Source: Wocania arenilitoris (GTDB lineage: Bacteria > Bacteroidota > Bacteroidia > Flavobacteriales > Flavobacteriaceae). From it: a DNA stretch of 64,000 nucleotides. Under the pieces are notes generated by a model that saw only the letters and a program-made list of their open reading frames with translations, made no database searches and had not been told where the DNA came from. Within the stretch, counting starts at the first letter, position 1. Each line of letters begins with the position of its first letter. The translations under genes were made by a program, and so were the position numbers. The stretch covers positions 186,001 through 250,000 of the forward strand of contig NZ_JAKKDU010000003.1 of NCBI RefSeq assembly GCF_021728535.1, in the 5' to 3' direction. Below are positions 53,371 to 62,308 of the stretch, one piece after another.

Positions 53371-55095
53371 ATGGCGTCTCATTACGAAGCACCTATTAGA
53401 AGACCTTTAGTTACAGGCGAAAAATCATACCACGATGTTACTGTGGATGTAGCAAAACCTGTAGAAGGAAAAGCAAATAAGCACTGGTGGATAGTTTTTA
53501 GTATTGCACTTGCTGCTTTTCTTTGGGGAATTGGATGTATCATTTATACCATATCAACAGGTATCGGAACTTGGGGTTTAAATAAAACCGTAGGTTGGGC
53601 TTGGGATATTACAAACTTCGTTTGGTGGGTTGGTATTGGTCATGCAGGAACACTTATTTCTGCGGTACTTTTATTATTCCGTCAAAAATGGAGAATGGCT
53701 ATTAACCGTTCTGCAGAGGCAATGACCATTTTCTCGGTTGTTCAAGCAGGTTTATTCCCAATTATTCATATGGGAAGACCATGGTTAGGTTATTGGGTAT
53801 TACCTATTCCAAATCAATTTGGGTCGCTTTGGGTAAACTTTAATTCGCCATTACTTTGGGATGTATTTGCAATTTCTACATATCTATCGGTATCATTAGT
53901 ATTCTGGTGGACAGGTTTATTACCAGATTTTGCGATGATTCGTGATAGAGCAGTAAAACCTTTCCAAAAGAAAATATATGCTTTATTAAGTTTCGGATGG
54001 TCTGGTCGAGCAAAAGATTGGCAACGTTTTGAGGAAGTATCTTTAGTGCTTGCAGGTTTAGCAACACCACTTGTGCTTTCTGTACATACTATTGTATCGT
54101 TTGACTTCGCAACATCTGTTATTCCTGGTTGGCATACTACCATATTCCCGCCATACTTTGTTGCTGGAGCGGTATTCTCAGGATTTGCCATGGTAAACAC
54201 ACTTCTTATTATCATGAGAAAGGTGTGTAACCTTGAAGACTATATTACAGTACAGCACATCGAATTAATGAACATTGTAATCATGATTACAGGTTCTATA
54301 GTTGGTGTAGCCTATATTACAGAATTATTTATAGCTTGGTATTCTGGTGTAGAATACGAACAATACGCGTTCTTAAATAGAGCAACAGGTCCTTACTGGT
54401 GGGCATATTGGGCGATGATGACTTGTAACGTATTCTCTCCGCAATTTATGTGGTTCAAGAAATTAAGAACAAGTATTATGTTCTCATTCTTAATTTCAAT
54501 AGTAGTAAATATTGGAATGTGGTTTGAGCGTTTTGTAATTATTGTAACGTCATTACACCGTGATTACTTACCATCATCATGGACGATGTTTTCGCCTACT
54601 TTTGTAGATATTGGAATTTTTATAGGAACTATTGGATTTTTCTTTGTACTATTCTTATTATACTCAAGAACATTCCCTGTAATAGCTCAGGCTGAAGTGA
54701 AAACGATTTTAAAATCATCTGGAGAACGTTATAAAAGATTAAGAGAGTCTGGAGAAAGTTTAGTTGGTGCTGGTATTGATGCTAGAACTTCAAGAGGAAC
54801 AGTTTCTAAACCAGTTGAAACTTCTACAGAAGATAATTCAGAAAAAGTAAGTAGTTTACTAGGTAGCATCGGGACTTTTGATGCAGCAACTCAAACAGCT
54901 GATGATTTAAAGAAAATAAGTGGTGTTGGACCTAAAATGGAAGACGTATTAAATAGCATTGGTATTTATACATTCCTCCAAGTTAGTAAAATGACAAAAA
55001 AAGAATACGACTTGTTAGACTCAATTACTGAATCTTTCCCAGGAAGAGCAGAACGTGATGATTGGGCAGGACAAGCTAAAAAATTAATAAATTAA
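53371..55095 (+). CDS. actC: Alternative Complex III NrfD-like membrane subunit with C-terminal HhH extension (ActC)
   Basis: 574 residues. About ten helices in residues 35-450 form the NrfD/PsrC quinol-binding membrane subunit (HAGTLISAVLLLFRQKWR; FPIIHMGRPW). An extension from about 465 holds a Ser/Thr/Glu-rich linker and, at 510-574, a helix-hairpin-helix-like domain (DDLKKISGVGPKMEDVLNSIG...RDDWAGQAKKL) similar to that found at the ends of some ribosomal and dehydrogenase proteins. That part is not needed for quinol chemistry and may mediate binding. 28 bases after actB. Confidence 0.93.
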   Translation: MASHYEAPIRRPLVTGEKSYHDVTVDVAKPVEGKANKHWWIVFSIALAAFLWGIGCIIYTISTGIGTWGLNKTVGWAWDITNFVWWVGIGHAGTLISAVLLLFRQKWRMAINRSAEAMTIFSVVQAGLFPIIHMGRPWLGYWVLPIPNQFGSLWVNFNSPLLWDVFAISTYLSVSLVFWWTGLLPDFAMIRDRAVKPFQKKIYALLSFGWSGRAKDWQRFEEVSLVLAGLATPLVLSVHTIVSFDFATSVIPGWHTTIFPPYFVAGAVFSGFAMVNTLLIIMRKVCNLEDYITVQHIELMNIVIMITGSIVGVAYITELFIAWYSGVEYEQYAFLNRATGPYWWAYWAMMTCNVFSPQFMWFKKLRTSIMFSFLISIVVNIGMWFERFVIIVTSLHRDYLPSSWTMFSPTFVDIGIFIGTIGFFFVLFLLYSRTFPVIAQAEVKTILKSSGERYKRLRESGESLVGAGIDARTSRGTVSKPVETSTEDNSEKVSSLLGSIGTFDAATQTADDLKKISGVGPKMEDVLNSIGIYTFLQVSKMTKKEYDLLDSITESFPGRAERDDWAGQAKKLIN

Positions 55096-55104
55096 ATATA
55101 GTCA

Positions 55105-55641
55105 ATGGAAGCTTCAAAAGTTATTCACGCTATTTATACTGATGATGATGTATTAATGTCGGCTGTTAAAAAAGTTAAGGCAGAAAGACATCATATTGAA
55201 GAAATATATACACCGTTTCCGGTTCACGGATTAGATAAAGCTATGGGATTAGCACCAACACGTATTGCCATTACAGCATTTATGTACGGTTTAGTTGGTT
55301 TAACTGTGGCAATCGTTATGATGAATTTTATAATGATTGAAGATTGGCCTCAAAATATTGGAGGAAAACCAAGCTTTAGTTATTTAGAAAACATGCCAGC
55401 ATTTGTTCCAATTATGTTTGAGCTAACAGTGTTTTTTGCAGCGCATTTAATGGTTATCACGTTTTATTTACGTAGTAGAATGTGGCCATTTAAAAATGCC
55501 GAAAACCCTGATCCAAGAACAACTGATGATCATTTTTTAATGGAAATTGCAGTTCATGGTAACGAAAATGAACTACAAAGTTTATTAGCTGATACGGGAG
55601 CAGTTGAGATTAATATTATTGATAAAGAAGATGCACATTAA
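55105..55641 (+). CDS. actD: Alternative Complex III DUF3341 subunit (ActD)
   Basis: 178 residues; DUF3341 family. Soluble N-terminal part (VIHAIYTDDDVLMSAVKKVK, then IEEIYTPFPVHGLDKAMGLAPTR) and two helices (about 55-80 and 95-120). Structural membrane subunit of the complex, without cofactor. Nine bases after actC. Its TAA is followed 1 base later by RNA-like element copy B. Confidence 0.94.
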   Translation: MEASKVIHAIYTDDDVLMSAVKKVKAERHHIEEIYTPFPVHGLDKAMGLAPTRIAITAFMYGLVGLTVAIVMMNFIMIEDWPQNIGGKPSFSYLENMPAFVPIMFELTVFFAAHLMVITFYLRSRMWPFKNAENPDPRTTDDHFLMEIAVHGNENELQSLLADTGAVEINIIDKEDAH

Positions 55642-55642
55642 T

Positions 55643-55727
55643 ATGAAATGAACAGAATTTTTAATTTAAAAATTAAAAGTTTTGTGAATTACATCTGACA
55701 AAAATGGAAAATATAAAAACACAGATG
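55643..55727 (+). promoter_or_regulatory. Structured RNA-like element, copy B (candidate translational switch)
   Basis: ATGAAATGA (55643-55651), hairpin (55652-55685), GAATTACATCTGAC (55686-55699), 22 bases, CAGATG (55722-55727) whose ATG is the chosen start of actE. The hairpin is about 15 bp, with ACAGAAT pairing GTTTTGT (two G.U) and TTTTAATT pairing AATTAAAA, loop TAAA. Its sequence is unrelated to copy A (1829-1926) but folds at the same place between the same flanks. The flanks can pair ATG-A-AAT / ATT-A-CAT with tandem G.A next to the hairpin, or CATCTG can pair with CAGATG. Read by eye. Confidence 0.6.
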
Positions 55728-56276
55728 AAAGGCTTAATTAAAATATTAGTACTAGCAGTTGTACTTATAGCTGTATCATGTAAAAAGGATACCGCTCCAA
55801 ACTATCAATTCATGCCAAACATGTACCAATCTGAAGGTTATGAAACTTATGGTGAAGCGGCATTTCCTAATGGAATTGAGGCACAATTACCTGCCCAAGG
55901 ATCTGTTGCAAGAGGTTATATTCCTTTCGATATTGAAAACACAACCGAAGGCTACGAGTTAGCAAAAGCAACCCTAATGAGTCCTTTAGATTCAACACAA
56001 GTAAATTTAGAAAGAGGAAAAAAACTTTACGATATATACTGCGGAATTTGCCACGGAAACAAAGGAGACGGACAAGGTAAACTAGTTAAGCGCGAAAAAA
56101 TACTTGGTATTCCAAGTTATGATGATGCAGGAAGAGCGATAACTGCAGGTAGCACTTATCATACTATTTATTATGGTAAAAACGCTATGGGTTCTTATGC
56201 AAACCAATTAAATGAAGAAGAGCGTTGGCAAGTCGTTTCATACGTATTGAAGTTAAAAGCAGATTTAGAAAAGTAA
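55725..56276 (+). CDS. actE: Alternative Complex III monoheme cytochrome c lipoprotein (ActE)
   Basis: 183 residues from ATG 55725 (MKGLIKILVLAVVLIAVSC, a lipoprotein signal with cysteine at about 19). An in-frame ATG at 55704 would prepend MENIKTQ; the 55725 start sits in the CAGATG of the RNA-like element, as in the exbB operon. One heme motif CGICHGNKGDGQGKL and a methionine ligand in YGKNAMGSYANQL. It receives electrons from the complex and delivers them to the oxidase. Confidence 0.93.
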   Translation: MKGLIKILVLAVVLIAVSCKKDTAPNYQFMPNMYQSEGYETYGEAAFPNGIEAQLPAQGSVARGYIPFDIENTTEGYELAKATLMSPLDSTQVNLERGKKLYDIYCGICHGNKGDGQGKLVKREKILGIPSYDDAGRAITAGSTYHTIYYGKNAMGSYANQLNEEERWQVVSYVLKLKADLEK

Positions 56277-56296
56277 GAAGATAAGATTATATAGAT

Positions 56297-57667
56297 ATGT
56301 ACACATTTTCAAATAGATTAAAAATATTTTCTATCATTCTAATGGTAATTGGAACTGTTGGTGTAGGAATTAGCTTTATGACATCTCATAAATCTTTTAA
56401 ACAAGTTGAGCAGTTGCTTGCAGAAGAAGCACATCATGGTGGTGGTCATGGAGAAGAAGCTGAACATGCTGCTCCAAGTCATGGTGAACAAGCTACTAAT
56501 AATTCTCATGGAGAAACTGCCCACGCTGAAGCAGGGGAACATCATGTTGATAAACATAAAGAGCATGTAGAGCATGTTATGCATCAAATAGCAAACAGAC
56601 CATGGTCTGCGTTATATGTAGCCGCATTTTTCTTTATGATGATTGCGTTAGGTGTTTTAGCTTTTTATGCCATTCAAATTGCATCGCAAGCAGGTTGGTC
56701 TCCCGTACTTTTTAGAGTTATGGAAGGAATTACAGCTTATTTATTGCCTGGGGCACTAATTGTTTTAGGTATTGCTGTGGCTTCTGGTACTATTGGACAT
56801 TATAATCTATTTATTTGGATGGATCCAGAAGTTGTAGAGCATGATAAACTCATTAAAGGGAAGTCAGGGTTTTTAAATTTGCCTTGGTTTGTAATTCGTG
56901 GCTTAATATTTATTGCAGGCTGGAGTATATACCGTCATTTTTCACGTAAATTCTCGATAGCTCAAGATACAGCAGATGATAACAGAAACTTTAAAAAATC
57001 TTTTCGTATTGCTGCAGGATTCTTAGTGTTTTTTATTTACACAGAGTCTATGATGTCTTGGGATTGGATTATGAGTGTAGACCCACACTGGTTTTCAACA
57101 TTATTCGGTTGGTATGTATTTGCATCAATGTTTGTTAGTGGTATTACCGTAATTGCATTAATTACCATATACTTAAAATCTAAAGGACAATTAGAGTTTG
57201 TAAACGAAAACCACTTGCATGATGTCGCTAAGTACATGTTTGCCTTTAGTATTTTCTGGACGTATTTATGGTTCTCACAATTCATGTTAATTTGGTATTC
57301 AAATATTCCAGAAGAGGTAACCTATTTTGTGTCTCGTTTTAATGATTACAAATTGCCATTCTTAGGTATGGTTGTATTAAACTTTGTTTTCCCAATTTTA
57401 ATGTTAATGAATGCCGATTATAAACGTATTCCTTGGTTTGTTGTAATGACAGGTTTAGTTATATTATTTGGACATTACATCGATATTTTTAATATGATTA
57501 TGCCAGCAACAGTTGGTGACAGATGGTTTATAGGTATTCCAGAAATAAGCTCAATATTACTATTTGCAGGCTTGTTTATATTTGTAGTATTTACCGCTTT
57601 AACAAAAGCACCATTACTAGTAAAAAGATACCCTTTCAGAAAAGAAAGTGAAGAATTTCATTATTAA
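56297..57667 (+). CDS. actF: Alternative Complex III quinol-oxidising membrane subunit (ActF)
   Basis: 456 residues with about ten helices; second NrfD-like subunit that, like ActC, is a candidate quinol site (WSALYVAAFFFMMIALGV; SWDWIMSVDPHWFSTLFGWYVFASMF). An unusual His/Glu/Gly-rich segment lies between helix 1 and helix 2 (residues about 43-95; many HHGGGHG, HGE, EHHVDKHKEHVEH runs) and may bind metal, or simply be a soluble loop. 21 bases after actE. Confidence 0.93.
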   Translation: MYTFSNRLKIFSIILMVIGTVGVGISFMTSHKSFKQVEQLLAEEAHHGGGHGEEAEHAAPSHGEQATNNSHGETAHAEAGEHHVDKHKEHVEHVMHQIANRPWSALYVAAFFFMMIALGVLAFYAIQIASQAGWSPVLFRVMEGITAYLLPGALIVLGIAVASGTIGHYNLFIWMDPEVVEHDKLIKGKSGFLNLPWFVIRGLIFIAGWSIYRHFSRKFSIAQDTADDNRNFKKSFRIAAGFLVFFIYTESMMSWDWIMSVDPHWFSTLFGWYVFASMFVSGITVIALITIYLKSKGQLEFVNENHLHDVAKYMFAFSIFWTYLWFSQFMLIWYSNIPEEVTYFVSRFNDYKLPFLGMVVLNFVFPILMLMNADYKRIPWFVVMTGLVILFGHYIDIFNMIMPATVGDRWFIGIPEISSILLFAGLFIFVVFTALTKAPLLVKRYPFRKESEEFHY

Positions 57668-57697
57668 TTAAAATATAAATAAAGACGAACGATACCA

Positions 57698-58768
57698 ATG
57701 ACTGCTTTATTAACAATTATAGTTTTAGTATTTATTTTAGTTGCCATTTGGCAAATGGTAAAGATTTTCGATTTAGCACAAGCTAAAAACGATAGTATAT
57801 CTGGAGTTGCCACAGATAAAGACAATACCATTAATGGTTATTTAATGATGGGCTTTTTAGCTTTCATTTATGTTATTACCATTGTATGTTTTGTAAAATG
57901 GGGCGATTTACCATTAATGTCAAACTCAGCTTCAGAGCACGGACCAACTATAGATAATTTAATGATTATCTCCATGGTAATCATATTTATTGTTCAAACA
58001 ATCACTCAGTTTTTATTACACTATTTCGCTTTTAAATATAAAGGGGAAAAAGGCAAAAAAGCCCTGTTCTTTGCAGATAATAATAAGTTAGAATTTATTT
58101 GGACTATTATTCCTGTAATTGTTCTAGCAGGGTTAATTATTTACGGGTTAACCACTTGGATTAACATAACGGGGGTTGAAGAAGATGAAGACACCTTAGT
58201 TGTAGAACTATATGCACAACAGTTTAACTGGAAAGCGCGATATGCTGGAAACGATAATACTTTAGGCAAAGCTAATGTGCGTTTAATTGATATTGACCGT
58301 GCTAACATTTTAGGTTTGGATGAAGCTGATCCTAATGCGCAAGACGATATTATTACAACAGAATTACATTTACCTGTTGGTAAGCCTGTATTATTTAAAA
58401 TGCGCTCTCAAGATGTTTTACACTCGGCTTATATGCCACACTTTAGAGCACAAATGAACTGTGTTCCAGGTATGATTACTCAGTTTGGCTTTACACCAAC
58501 AGTAACCACAGCTGATATGAGGCAAACACCACAAATGATTGAGAAAGTAAAAAATATAAATGACATTAGAGTTGAAAATAGTAAACCTCTTTTAGCAAAA
58601 GGAGAAGAACCTTTAGAACCTTATGAGTTTGATTACTTACTATTGTGTAATAAGATTTGTGGAAAATCGCACTATAACATGCAAATGAAAATTGTAGTAG
58701 AAACACAGGATGAATTTGATGCTTGGTTAAGCGAGCAAAAAGAATTTAAAAACTCTCTAGTTAACTAA
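57698..58768 (+). CDS. coxB: Cytochrome c oxidase subunit II
   Basis: 356 residues. Three N-terminal helices rather than the usual two (residues 3-20, 45-65, 85-110), then a second hairpin helix (LEFIWTIIPVIVLAGLIIYG). The cupredoxin domain carries the CuA site: HSAYMPHFRAQMNCVPGM and LLCNKICGKSHYNMQM (C-x3-C-x3-H-x2-M, about residues 312-326). Receives electrons from cytochrome c and passes them to subunit I. Extra N-terminal helix is common in this group. 31 bases after actF. Confidence 0.95.
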   Translation: MTALLTIIVLVFILVAIWQMVKIFDLAQAKNDSISGVATDKDNTINGYLMMGFLAFIYVITIVCFVKWGDLPLMSNSASEHGPTIDNLMIISMVIIFIVQTITQFLLHYFAFKYKGEKGKKALFFADNNKLEFIWTIIPVIVLAGLIIYGLTTWINITGVEEDEDTLVVELYAQQFNWKARYAGNDNTLGKANVRLIDIDRANILGLDEADPNAQDDIITTELHLPVGKPVLFKMRSQDVLHSAYMPHFRAQMNCVPGMITQFGFTPTVTTADMRQTPQMIEKVKNINDIRVENSKPLLAKGEEPLEPYEFDYLLLCNKICGKSHYNMQMKIVVETQDEFDAWLSEQKEFKNSLVN

Positions 58769-58795
58769 TTATAAAGATAAATACGATATAAGATT

Positions 58796-60589
58796 ATGTC
58801 AGCACACGCAGATAACCACGCACACGACGACAACCACGGGCATCATCATAAAGAAACTTTTGTAACTAAGTATATATTTAGTCAAGATCATAAAATGATT
58901 GCAAAGCAGTATCTAATTACAGGTACTATTATGGGGGTTATAGGGGTCTTAATGTCTATGATGTTTCGTATGCAAATCGCATGGCCAGAAGAACCAAACG
59001 TATTGTTTGAAGCTTTACTTGGTAAATGGGCTCCAGATGGTGTTATGGACGCCGATATTTATTTGGCACTTGTAACTATACATGGTACTATAATGGTGTT
59101 CTTTGTATTAACTGCGGGGTTGAGTGGTACGTTTAGTAACCTGTTAATTCCTCTGCAAATTGGAGCACGAGATATGGCATCAGGATTTTTAAATATGGTG
59201 TCGTATTGGTTATTCTTTTTATCAAGTGTAATCATGGTAATATCCTTATTCGTTGAGGCTGGTCCAGCATCTGCTGGATGGACTATCTATCCACCATTAA
59301 GTGCTTTACCAATGGCTCAAGCTGGTTCAGGGATGGGTATGACACTTTGGTTAGTGTCTATGGCTATATTCATTGCTTCATCATTACTAGGATCACTTAA
59401 TTATATAGTTACTGTTATTAATCTACGTACTAAAGGCATGTCGATGACAAGATTACCTTTAACAATTTGGGCGTTTTTTATAACTGCTATAATTGGTGTA
59501 GTATCATTCCCTGTATTATTATCTGCTGCTTTGTTATTAATAATGGATAGAAGCTTTGGTACCTCATTCTTCTTATCAGATATATTTATTCAAGGAGAAG
59601 TGTTACATTATCAAGGAGGTTCGCCAGTACTGTTTGAACACCTGTTTTGGTTCTTAGGGCATCCAGAAGTATATATTGTAATATTACCTGCCATGGGACT
59701 TGTGTCCGAAATTATGGCATCAAATTCACGTAAACCCATATTTGGTTACCGCGCAATGATTGCTTCTATTTTAGCTATTGCTTTCCTTTCAACTATAGTT
59801 TGGGGTCACCATATGTTTGTCTCAGGGATGAATCCATTTTTGGGATCGGTATTTACATTTACAACGCTTTTAATTGCCATACCTTCTGCGGTAAAAGCTT
59901 TTAACTGGATTACGACCCTTTGGAAGGGTAATTTACAAATGAATCCAGCCATGTTATTCTCCATTGGTTTTGTGTCTACATTCATCACTGGTGGTTTAAC
60001 AGGAATTATTTTAGGAGATTCTGCTTTAGATATTAATGTGCATGATACTTACTTTGTAGTAGCGCACTTTCATTTAGTAATGGGTATATCAGCGCTGTAC
60101 GGAATGTTTGCAGGAATATATCATTGGTATCCAAAAATGTTTGGACGCATGTTAAACAAAAACTTAGGTTATATCCATTTTTGGATAACAGCAATTTGTG
60201 CTTATGGTGTATTCTTCCCAATGCATTTTATTGGTATGGCAGGATTACCACGTCGTTATTATACAAATAGTAACTTCCCTTTATTTGATGATTTAGCAAA
60301 TGTAAATGTAATTATTACCATTTTTGCTTTAATAGGAGGTATCGTTCAAATTGTATATTTATATAACTTCTTTGGAAGTATGTTTTTTGGAAAGAAAACT
60401 ATTCAAAATCCATGGCGTTCTACAACTTTAGAATGGACGGCACCTATTAAACACATCCACGGAAACTGGGAAGGAGAAATTCCTCATGTACATCGTTGGG
60501 CTTACGACTATAGCAAACCTGGACATGATGACGACTTTGTGCCACAAAATGTTCCGTTAAAAGATGGAGAAGAAGAACTTCAGCATTAA
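58796..60589 (+). CDS. coxA: Cytochrome c oxidase subunit I
   Basis: 597 residues, about twelve to fourteen helices; heme-copper oxygen reductase that reduces O2 and pumps protons. The heme and CuB ligands are visible: TIHGTIMVFFV (helix II His), GHPEVYIVILPAMG (crosslinked His-Tyr), WGHHMFVSGMNP (paired His) and HDTYFVVAHFHLVMG (heme ligands). His/Asp-rich N-terminus (SAHADNHAHDDNHGHHH). No subunit III or IV lies next to it in the window. It ends the operon; downstream is an insertion-sequence remnant. Confidence 0.97.
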   Translation: MSAHADNHAHDDNHGHHHKETFVTKYIFSQDHKMIAKQYLITGTIMGVIGVLMSMMFRMQIAWPEEPNVLFEALLGKWAPDGVMDADIYLALVTIHGTIMVFFVLTAGLSGTFSNLLIPLQIGARDMASGFLNMVSYWLFFLSSVIMVISLFVEAGPASAGWTIYPPLSALPMAQAGSGMGMTLWLVSMAIFIASSLLGSLNYIVTVINLRTKGMSMTRLPLTIWAFFITAIIGVVSFPVLLSAALLLIMDRSFGTSFFLSDIFIQGEVLHYQGGSPVLFEHLFWFLGHPEVYIVILPAMGLVSEIMASNSRKPIFGYRAMIASILAIAFLSTIVWGHHMFVSGMNPFLGSVFTFTTLLIAIPSAVKAFNWITTLWKGNLQMNPAMLFSIGFVSTFITGGLTGIILGDSALDINVHDTYFVVAHFHLVMGISALYGMFAGIYHWYPKMFGRMLNKNLGYIHFWITAICAYGVFFPMHFIGMAGLPRRYYTNSNFPLFDDLANVNVIITIFALIGGIVQIVYLYNFFGSMFFGKKTIQNPWRSTTLEWTAPIKHIHGNWEGEIPHVHRWAYDYSKPGHDDDFVPQNVPLKDGEEELQH

Positions 60590-60727
60590 ATAAATTTCGT
60601 TTTAGTTTAAAATTGCTTTTTGAAATTAATTTTTTAAACATCAATTCAATATTTTGTTAGTTTTGATATGGGTTAAAGTCTTCTGTTATTTTAGTAAAAA
60701 AAACGCTTAACTTCTTGTTACTGTTTT
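60590..60727. other. Intergenic: no gene recognised
   Basis: AT-rich stretch between coxA and the transposase remnant, part of a 626-base gene-free gap up to the metallophosphoesterase. No convincing terminator hairpin for the long oxidase operon is seen; the weak AATTTC/GAAATT inverted repeat near 60592-60625 is the only candidate. Confidence 0.6.
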
Positions 60728-61061
60728 GATTGCGCCCAGAGCTTAGTGTGTCTACCTCATCTTGGACTTGCAACAAAAATCGAAGAATTAGTAATCATAA
60801 TTATAGATAATGCTGCATTCCACAGCTTATCAAAATACACATTACCAGGCAATATTAAGCTCATTAGAATACCACCATATTCTCCCTAATTGAATCCAAG
60901 TGAAAAAATATGGCTTTACATCAAACAACACTACAAAAACAATGTGTTCGAAACCCTTGATAACGTAAAACAATGGCTATATGATTTTGTCAATAAATAA
61001 CTTAAACAATGAAATCATAAAATGGATTACTTATAATCAAAAATTATGTAAACCCTTTTAG
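60728..61061 (+). pseudogene. IS630-family transposase remnant (C-terminal half)
   Basis: Translation in the frame of position 60728 gives IIIIDNAAFHSLS (DDE Asp, 60806), then IKLIRIPPYSP, an in-frame TAA at 60887, LNPSEKIWLYIKQHYK (third catalytic Glu) and DNVKQWLYDFVNK, then a stop at 60998. The +1 frame from 60999 continues with NLNNEIIKWITYNQKLCKPF to TAG 61059. So the copy has one nonsense change (probably GAA to TAA), one frameshift and no N-terminal half. Dead. ATTGGTATTATAA just beyond (about 61078) may be the outer end of the element. Confidence 0.85.
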
Positions 61062-61215
61062 ATCATTTTAATGTGTAATTGGTATTATAAACAGCAATAT
61101 TAATTTTTAAGGGTTGCGATGAGACTTCAAATTGTAACAAGTTGAATACTTCATCTTTTTGCCATAAACAAGGTGTGTTTAGATAGCCTTTGTATCTTTT
61201 TTAGAGTGTGTTAAT
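61062..61215. other. Intergenic: no gene recognised
   Basis: Rest of the gene-free gap after the transposase remnant, up to the metallophosphoesterase stop. AT-rich; holds the possible element end near 61070-61085 and no clear ORF, tRNA or terminator. Confidence 0.6.
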
Positions 61216-62115
61216 TTAGGATGTACGGTAATCTTCCAATTTCCTAGGGCCTTCTAACAGTACCTTGACGATTTGAAGTGTGCCATTATCCTTTGTAGCA
61301 ATTTGCCATTTTATTAATGATATTTTACCATTTTCAATCTCAATTCCAGTAATGCTTCGCGGATGCACACAACTTCCATCGTTAAAAAAGGCAATATCTC
61401 TAGGTTCGGGAAAACGAGGCCTATGGGTATGCCCAGCAATAGTTAATAAATTATTATTTTCTGCAATCCATTTTTTGGTTCTGCGCTCTACTTTTATAAG
61501 CTCTTTATAATTTTTTGCTGGACTTGTTGGGTCTGCAATTCCCATTACATTTAATGGTTTCCATAGGATTCGCACCATAAAACGGCTCCATTTCCAGAAG
61601 AGATAATTCCACCAATCGGCTTGATGTCCGTGGGTTAAAAACAACTCTTGCTCTGTTGAGCAGTGTTTTAAAACAATACCTTCATGATAGGTAATATCTC
61701 CAAAAAGCTCAACATCTTCTCCTACTTTGGGGTCGAAGTATGTAGATAAGTGCTTTTTTACATAATTAGGGTCGCGATATACCATATCATGATTCCCCCA
61801 AATCATATGCAAGCGATTATCTTTATGAAACAATTTCATGAGCATAAATACATTTTTATGTGCATTCAAAATAGAGTCAAAAGAAAGATTTTCCCATAGC
61901 TCATCACCATCTCCCAGTTCGCAATACTGAAAACCTTCAGCGTAATAATGTTTTAAAGCATGAAAATAGATGTTACGGTTATTAGCAAAATCGTCTGCAA
62001 AGCTATTATCTCCTCTATGGCAATCGCTAAAAAGAATAAACTTGCTTTCATCATCAAAATCAATGATTTTAGCATTTTTGTAAGCTTTATCTAATCTTTT
62101 TTTAGCTGAAAACAT
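61216..62115 (-). CDS. Metallophosphoesterase
   Basis: 299 residues from ATG 62115 (MFSAKKRLDKAYKN); an upstream in-frame TTG at 62133 is less likely. Soluble calcineurin-like phosphoesterase with the metal ligands: LFSDCHRGDNS, CELGDGDELWEN, IWGNHDMVYRDP, FLTHGHQADW and IAGHTHRPRFPEP. The DGDELWE and adjacent segments resemble UDP-2,3-diacylglucosamine-type and related phosphatases; the substrate is not assigned. Possible peripheral membrane association through a Trp-rich segment (WNYLFWKWSRFMVRILW). Single gene. Confidence 0.9.
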   Translation of the reverse strand: MFSAKKRLDKAYKNAKIIDFDDESKFILFSDCHRGDNSFADDFANNRNIYFHALKHYYAEGFQYCELGDGDELWENLSFDSILNAHKNVFMLMKLFHKDNRLHMIWGNHDMVYRDPNYVKKHLSTYFDPKVGEDVELFGDITYHEGIVLKHCSTEQELFLTHGHQADWWNYLFWKWSRFMVRILWKPLNVMGIADPTSPAKNYKELIKVERRTKKWIAENNNLLTIAGHTHRPRFPEPRDIAFFNDGSCVHPRSITGIEIENGKISLIKWQIATKDNGTLQIVKVLLEGPRKLEDYRTS

Positions 62116-62308
62116 AAGAGTAAATGTAAACAAAAAAGTGCTTTAAATAGCAATGCTTTGTGTTTAGCTAATTTTTAAGTTTATCAACAGCATACCTACT
62201 CGACTATTCTTATCATTATGAATATCCAATTCAACTCTCTAATTTTTATCTTATCTGTATACTAGACTTACAATAAAAATAAGCATTTTTTTGTAATGTA
62301 AATATGGA

